DNA from: Sulfurovum sp.
Lineage (GTDB): Bacteria; Campylobacterota; Campylobacteria; Campylobacterales; Sulfurovaceae
DNA length: 18,335 bases
Assembly: GCA_030634925.1 (NCBI GenBank)
Contig: DAOVZV010000001.1
Location: forward strand, 1-18,335
Direction: 5' to 3'
The notes beneath the pieces are model-generated. The model did no database searches. It had not been told where the DNA came from and saw nothing but the letters and a program-made list of their open reading frames with translations. This document shows positions 16,433 to 18,335 of the stretch, one piece after another. The position numbers were made by a program, and so were the translations under genes. Each line of letters begins with the position of its first letter. Positions within the stretch are counted from its first letter, which is position 1.

Positions 16433-18335
16433 TCAAAAAAGTTCTGAAATAGTTCTGTTTGGTCTTCGTTTTTTGGGTTTTTGTTCGGTCATATCAAATA
16501 AATCTCTGATACTTTTTTTGCTATTTTGATTTTGTCTTTTATATCTTTTTATAACTCTCTTTTTGGGAATATATCTCTTTTTCTTTTTATACTTTCGGTA
16601 CTTTTTTCTTTTTGTTGTGGCTTTTTTGGTTTTTCTAACTCTTTTTTGTACTTTTGTAGTAGGTTTTTTTACAATAGGTGTTACTATTTGACTCTCTACT
16701 TCTTCTGGTTCTAGGTACTCTAGTTCTACTAATATATCCAACATCTTTTTGTATGTAGGTATCGCAGAAAGTGAGGCGAAGTATTTGTTCTTTGCTTTTG
16801 GACGGATTACTAATACACCTATTGTATATTTGTGAGCCTTTTTGTCATTTACAAAACCGTAGAAACTACTATGATAGTTTCTGCTATATCTTCCATTTTC
16901 TGCTATGTGGGCTGTACCTGTTTTACCTCCTACTTCTAGTCCATCATATTTTGTACCTACTCCTGTACCTCTTTGGACTACCTCTATGAGCATATCTTTG
17001 ACATTGTTTGCCGTCTCTTTTCTGACTACTTGTTCTTTGTCTCTTTTGGGTTTTATAGTATAGTTGTTGCCATTTTGGTCTTTTAGATGGCTAACTATCT
17101 TGGGAGTGACACTTACTCCGTCATTGTTGAATACGGAGTAGGCTTTCATCATTTGAGCAAATGTAGTCATCATCCCATATCCATAAGCAGTATTGGCTTT
17201 GTGTAGAGGATGATTGAGTACCTTTACAGGTTTTAGACTACCTGCCAAATCTCTATACAAATCAATACCACTAGGTTTTGCAATTCCAAATTTCAAAAGT
17301 CCATCTCTAAACTCTTTTCCTGATAATCTCCATGCTATTTGAGAGATACCTATATTGGATGAGTGTACCAATATATCAGTGGTATTTAGTGATGGAAATC
17401 TATCATCATCAGATATAGTAGCCTTTTTACCTATATGAAACCTAGCGTAATCTGTATTGAATACAGTATTTGGAGTAATCTTGTTATTATCCAATGCTAT
17501 AGCTACAGTCAAAGGCTTGATAACCGACCCAGACTCATAGGGATACTCTGTAAACTTGGGGACAAGTGCGTATATATCATCTTTGAGTATCTTGTTTGGA
17601 TTATATCTTTTAGAAGAGGCTAGGGTGAGTAATCTCCCAGTCTCACTCTCCATCACTCCTATCAGTATCTCGTGGGCATCAAGTGTGAGACTCATCTCAT
17701 CTAGCATCAGTTCTGCTCGTCTCTGTATGGCTAGATTGATATTTAGATATACATCATATCCATCTAGCCTTTTGACATTTATGCTATTTTTGTTGTGTAT
17801 TACGGTACTTAGTACATCTCTTTTGCCTTGGATATATCCATTTTTTTTGTATTTGATATATTTATTTTGAGACTGTTCTAGTCCTTTGATACCAGAACTT
17901 CTATCATATCTACCCTCAGCAAAACTGCGTGTATATCCTATGACAGGACTCAATATATCATTTAATGGAAAACATCTACTCTCTTTGTTTTCTACTATAT
18001 CTAGTCCATATACTATATCCACACCACGGCTATTTTTGATAGAGTGAAATACATTTAATTGACTTAGTTTATAAGCCAAAGACTTTAGTTGCATAGCAGA
18101 ACGAGAGTTAATATCTTGTGATAGTATGATATTACCCTTGATATATCTGTTTTTTGAATTTTTGAATTTGGCAAAGATTATATCTTCAGATATTCCACTA
18201 TATATACTAAACAGCTTGATAAATAGTTTTCTTTTGTTAGGAGAGATACTAGCACCTCTGATGACTGCTTTATATGTTTTTTGGGAGTAGCTAAGTGTAT
18301 ATTTATCAGCAGATATTATCCTACCTCTAAATGCA
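16433..18335 (-). CDS. ftsI: Class B penicillin-binding protein (FtsI-like peptidoglycan D,D-transpeptidase), partial at N-terminus
   Basis: Class B PBPs cross-link peptidoglycan in the periplasm during septation (FtsI) or elongation. The frame stays open upstream of the internal ATG at 18094 to the window edge, adding about 80 residues for 633 visible; the true start and N-terminal membrane anchor lie outside. Visible residues begin with RGRIISADKYTLSYSQ, the class B 'RG-x-I-x-D' dimerisation motif. Counting from codon 18094, the transpeptidase has SVIK (S190, K193), SSN (245-247) and KTGT (391-394), all intact. The last 79 residues form a tail with 25 Lys/Arg among residues 481-520, then RDLFDM and a final TISELF. 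I judge FtsI likelier than PBP2 from the motif context, without certainty. Confidence 0.9.
   Translation of the reverse strand, partial: AFRGRIISADKYTLSYSQKTYKAVIRGASISPNKRKLFIKLFSIYSGISEDIIFAKFKNSKNRYIKGNIILSQDINSRSAMQLKSLAYKLSQLNVFHSIKNSRGVDIVYGLDIVENKESRCFPLNDILSPVIGYTRSFAEGRYDRSSGIKGLEQSQNKYIKYKKNGYIQGKRDVLSTVIHNKNSINVKRLDGYDVYLNINLAIQRRAELMLDEMSLTLDAHEILIGVMESETGRLLTLASSKRYNPNKILKDDIYALVPKFTEYPYESGSVIKPLTVAIALDNNKITPNTVFNTDYARFHIGKKATISDDDRFPSLNTTDILVHSSNIGISQIAWRLSGKEFRDGLLKFGIAKPSGIDLYRDLAGSLKPVKVLNHPLHKANTAYGYGMMTTFAQMMKAYSVFNNDGVSVTPKIVSHLKDQNGNNYTIKPKRDKEQVVRKETANNVKDMLIEVVQRGTGVGTKYDGLEVGGKTGTAHIAENGRYSRNYHSSFYGFVNDKKAHKYTIGVLVIRPKAKNKYFASLSAIPTYKKMLDILVELEYLEPEEVESQIVTPIVKKPTTKVQKRVRKTKKATTKRKKYRKYKKKKRYIPKKRVIKRYKRQNQNSKKSIRDLFDMTEQKPKKRRPNRTISELF

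Noticed and set aside
16433..18094. Taking the ATG at 18094 as the true start of the penicillin-binding protein
   Set aside because: The frame stays open to the window edge and the upstream 80 residues carry the conserved class B RG-x-I motif, so the gene begins outside.

Overview
The window is a compact, AT-rich (roughly one-third GC) bacterial chromosome segment carrying twelve protein genes. Frequent ATA and CTA codons, short AAGGA-type ribosome sites, extended TGnTATAAT -10 boxes without clear -35 boxes, and the form of Der, MetG and the class B penicillin-binding protein suggest a Campylobacterota (epsilonproteobacterial) genome of the Sulfurimonas/Sulfurovum kind. That assignment is inference from style and gene families, not a database match. 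No rRNA, tRNA, CRISPR array, insertion sequence or phage gene was seen.

Layout. Bases 1-685 (minus) hold most of a class III-type sirtuin. It is divergent from an AhpD-like CxxC protein (788-1318, plus), and a short palindrome lies between the two starts. Next is a 1256-residue single-chain type IIG restriction-methylation enzyme (1377-5147, plus) with its own promoter; its C-terminal specificity region contains a segment clearly poorer in GC than the N-terminal half. A convergent hairpin separates it from a tight minus-strand operon (9494 down to 5181): a 31-residue membrane microprotein, XpaC-like membrane protein, TelA-like coiled protein, SPFH/GYF protein and a double zinc-ribbon protein with a C-terminal membrane anchor. 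The operon is divergent from der (9583-10992, plus).

Convergent to der is a second minus-strand operon (16337 down to 11056): metG, a Mur-ligase N-domain-like protein of unknown function, an NhaC-family antiporter and a stand-alone DUF234-like protein. Upstream of it (16433 to the window end, minus) is a class B penicillin-binding protein (FtsI-like) whose N-terminal membrane anchor lies outside the window and which carries an exceptionally basic C-terminal tail.

The least described part is the five-gene 5181-9494 operon. Its families (XpaC, TelA, YdjI-like SPFH, YdjG-like zinc ribbon) are known separately from envelope-stress, toxic-anion and phage-shock-type settings. Here they form one transcription unit headed by an overlooked microprotein, suggesting a membrane-associated stress or repair complex. 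The remaining genes are core housekeeping or ordinary accessory functions.
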